DNA from: Acanthochlamys bracteata
Taxonomy: Eukaryota; Streptophyta; Magnoliopsida; Pandanales; Velloziaceae
DNA: 64,000 bases
Assembly: GCA_019914995.1 (NCBI GenBank)
Contig: CM034145.1
Location: 3,665,262 to 3,729,261, forward strand
Reading direction: 5' to 3'
Shown here in pieces: positions 62,871-64,000 of this stretch. The position numbers and the translations under genes are program-made. The notes beneath the pieces were generated by a model, which had not been told where the DNA came from, did no database searches, and saw only the letters and a program-made list of their open reading frames with translations. The number at the start of each line of letters is the position of its first letter. Position 1 is the first letter of the stretch.

Positions 62871-63093
62871 AATTGAATGATAAAAAATATGAATTGATAT
62901 TTCTTATTATTCTTCTCAATAGAAGAGATACAATATATATAAAAAATACAAATATCTTAATTAGAAAGAATATCTAATATCTAAAATAAAAAGAATATCT
63001 AATTAGATAGAAAGAATATCTAATAAGATATTATTTAAATTAGAAATAATATCTAATTAGATAGTAATAAATATCTAATGAGATATTTCAACA
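62871..63093 (-). repeat. 5' LTR of the Ty1/copia element
   Basis: 223 bp. On the minus strand it begins TGTTGAAATATC and is followed by the tRNA-Met-type primer site. Confidence 0.85.
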
Positions 63094-63325
63094 CATGCCA
63101 GAAGAGAATATTTCAGGATTCAAACAAGAAACGACAGCATAAAGAATAATTACTTTCTGAAAGTGAAGGGAATTAAAAACCTTTGAGGAGTGAGAGGTTC
63201 TTCATCTTGAGCCTTCTGTACTTCTCAATCACTTTTCTCTCAACCCCTTCTCTCCCAACGCCAGCAGAGCTTCCTCCATTTTTGCTCTCCATCTCTTCCT
63301 TCTTCCCAAAGTTAAATTCCTTCAT

Positions 63326-64000
63326 TATTCAAAAGAGGACAATTATTGTGGCTTCATAAAACTTATTTGCTATTAGCCTTGTGAAGACTGTATTGCAAAA
63401 AAAGGTAGAGCATAACATATATGTTTTTTTTTGTTTCTATTTTAGGAGATATTTAACATTGCTTATAAATTTTTTTTTTTCATTCTAAATTTTTTATATT
63501 TTAATAAAGTTTTTATAATATTTTATTGAATATTTTTTTAATTAAAAAGTACAAAAAAATTATACATCATAAAATTCTATTATTATTTTGAGATAAAAAT
63601 ATAACTCATTTTTATATATTTTAATAAAATTTTTATAATATTCTACATATTTTTTAAAATTTTTAAATAATAAAAAATTGTAAATCGTAAAAGTTTTATT
63701 AGTTATTTTTATTATTATTTTATATAGAAATATATAACTTATTTTTTTAAATTTAAAAAATGTTTTTTATTTCAAAAACATTCTTTCTAAAATTACTCAC
63801 AAACATTCTTTTATTCCAGAAATACTAGCATTACTGTTATTATTATTATTTATAAATCAGTGCCAATTGTGATTCGATCGTTTAGCATAGCACAACATAT
63901 AGTATATTTTTTTACATCATAAACTATGTTACGCATTCCAACCCTATGTAACAGGTTTTTCTTTCTTGTAATATGACAACTTTCTTGATCGAAACCATGC
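63326..64000. other. Upstream flank of the bHLH gene, with a MITE-like repeat
   Basis: About 63444-63812 is an AT-rich Tourist-like repeat (AGGAGATATTTAACATTGCTT at the left, ACTCACAAACATTCTTTTATTCC at the right). The remainder shows no gene. Any promoter of the bHLH gene would be here. Confidence 0.4.

Larger units (their letters stand above)
58307..63093 (-). mobile_element. Ty1/copia retrotransposon, nearly full length, minus strand
   Basis: LTRs lie at 62871-63093 (5') and 58307-58508 (3'), with a 5-bp CATGC duplication on both sides (58302-58306 and 63094-63098). The primer site TGGTACCAGAGCC lies next to the 5' LTR and a GAGAGAG purine tract next to the 3' LTR. Gag covers about 62790-62230. 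It is followed by pol in copia order: a CCHC knuckle (CTHCNKSGHTKSKC), protease (WIIDSGATDHMT), integrase (NDNGGEY, TPQQNGVAERKNR), reverse transcriptase (YVDDMV) and RNase H (DNKAACDIA). Integrase before reverse transcriptase identifies Ty1/copia. The coding region has about two breaks. The LTRs differ by about 5% plus a 21-bp indel, suggesting very roughly 2 million years. It sits in the bHLH intron. Confidence 0.9.
56945..63325 (-). pseudogene. bHLH transcription factor gene, split by a retrotransposon and decayed
   Basis: Minus strand. Exon 1 (63325-63181, 48 codons, then GTTTTT) opens MKEFNFGKKEEMESKNGG. It carries the basic region and helix 1, ERKVIEKYRRLKMKNLSLL. Some 5.9 kb further on, a second block (about 57290-56945) supplies helix 2, DRMVSYMEKTKVRIEQLQQQKD. 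The C-terminal part follows with EVRQTDFSMEVVLIGG, FHEVLCR, EEEGAEFL and GDKSFFVVHSRVS. This is the order in the plant bHLH36/118/120/125-like group, which binds E-box DNA as dimers. Damage: a stop just before helix 2, and two frame changes after FHEVLCR. The loop between helices is not found. A Ty1/copia element (58307-63093) and AT-rich repeats fill the intron. It is probably dead, although exon 1 is clean. Confidence 0.65.

Noticed and set aside
1-64000. CRISPR arrays, bacterial operons, rRNA or tRNA genes
   Set aside because: No regularly spaced repeats, no Shine-Dalgarno-linked gene runs and no cloverleaf-like sequence were seen. The window is plant nuclear DNA.

Overview
The window looks like nuclear DNA of a core eudicot plant. 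It is AT-rich, its genes have GT-AG introns, and it holds recognisable plant genes: a class II poly(A)-binding protein, a WOX4-type homeobox gene, a filament-like plant protein and a bHLH factor. Much of the rest is transposon debris. I saw no tRNA, rRNA or CRISPR array.

Layout. About 1.5-4 kb is probably a solo LTR of Ty3/gypsy type. About 4.7-8 kb (+) and 9.3-13 kb (-) are two heavily decayed Ty1/copia fossils, the first split by a hAT-type MITE. An exon-like stretch near 13.3 kb is unassigned. A 1.65-kb Harbinger-like element (15.8-17.4 kb) lies just upstream of the nine-exon poly(A)-binding protein gene (17.8-27.3 kb, 653 aa, intact). That gene has a promoter telo-box, an (AG)22 tract 5 bp before the ATG and a 5.2-kb first intron. 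A second hAT MITE marks its 3' end. From 33 to 39.7 kb runs a decayed copy of a FILAMENT-LIKE PLANT PROTEIN 7-type gene. The third hAT MITE is at 40.6 kb. WOX4 (three exons, 214 aa, intact) is at 43.9-45.6 kb.

The right third is mostly mobile DNA. It has a complete-looking but non-autonomous LTR element (46.6-50.4 kb, 5-bp target duplication) carrying a 327-codon frame I cannot assign. A CACTA deletion derivative starts 21 bp beyond it. Next come a MULE/Ulp1-like remnant with a 75-bp in-frame repeat and a 249-bp tandem repeat built on a GGTCGCAT motif. Last is a minus-strand bHLH gene whose first exon (63.2-63.3 kb) and remaining exon (57.0-57.3 kb) are separated by a nearly full-length Ty1/copia element (58.3-63.1 kb).

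How it fits together. Two host genes look functional: PABP (mRNA stability and translation) and WOX4 (cambium and vascular stem cells). Two are decaying: FPP7 and bHLH. As I recall, Arabidopsis PAB4 and FPP7 are also neighbours (At2g23350 and At2g23360), so the PABP-FPP pair is probably ancestral microsynteny in which only the PABP was kept here. The strongest candidates for something undescribed are the unassigned frame in the LTR element, the three hAT MITEs with matching 8-bp duplications, the antisense-looking GC island in PABP intron 1, and the GGTCGCAT repeat.
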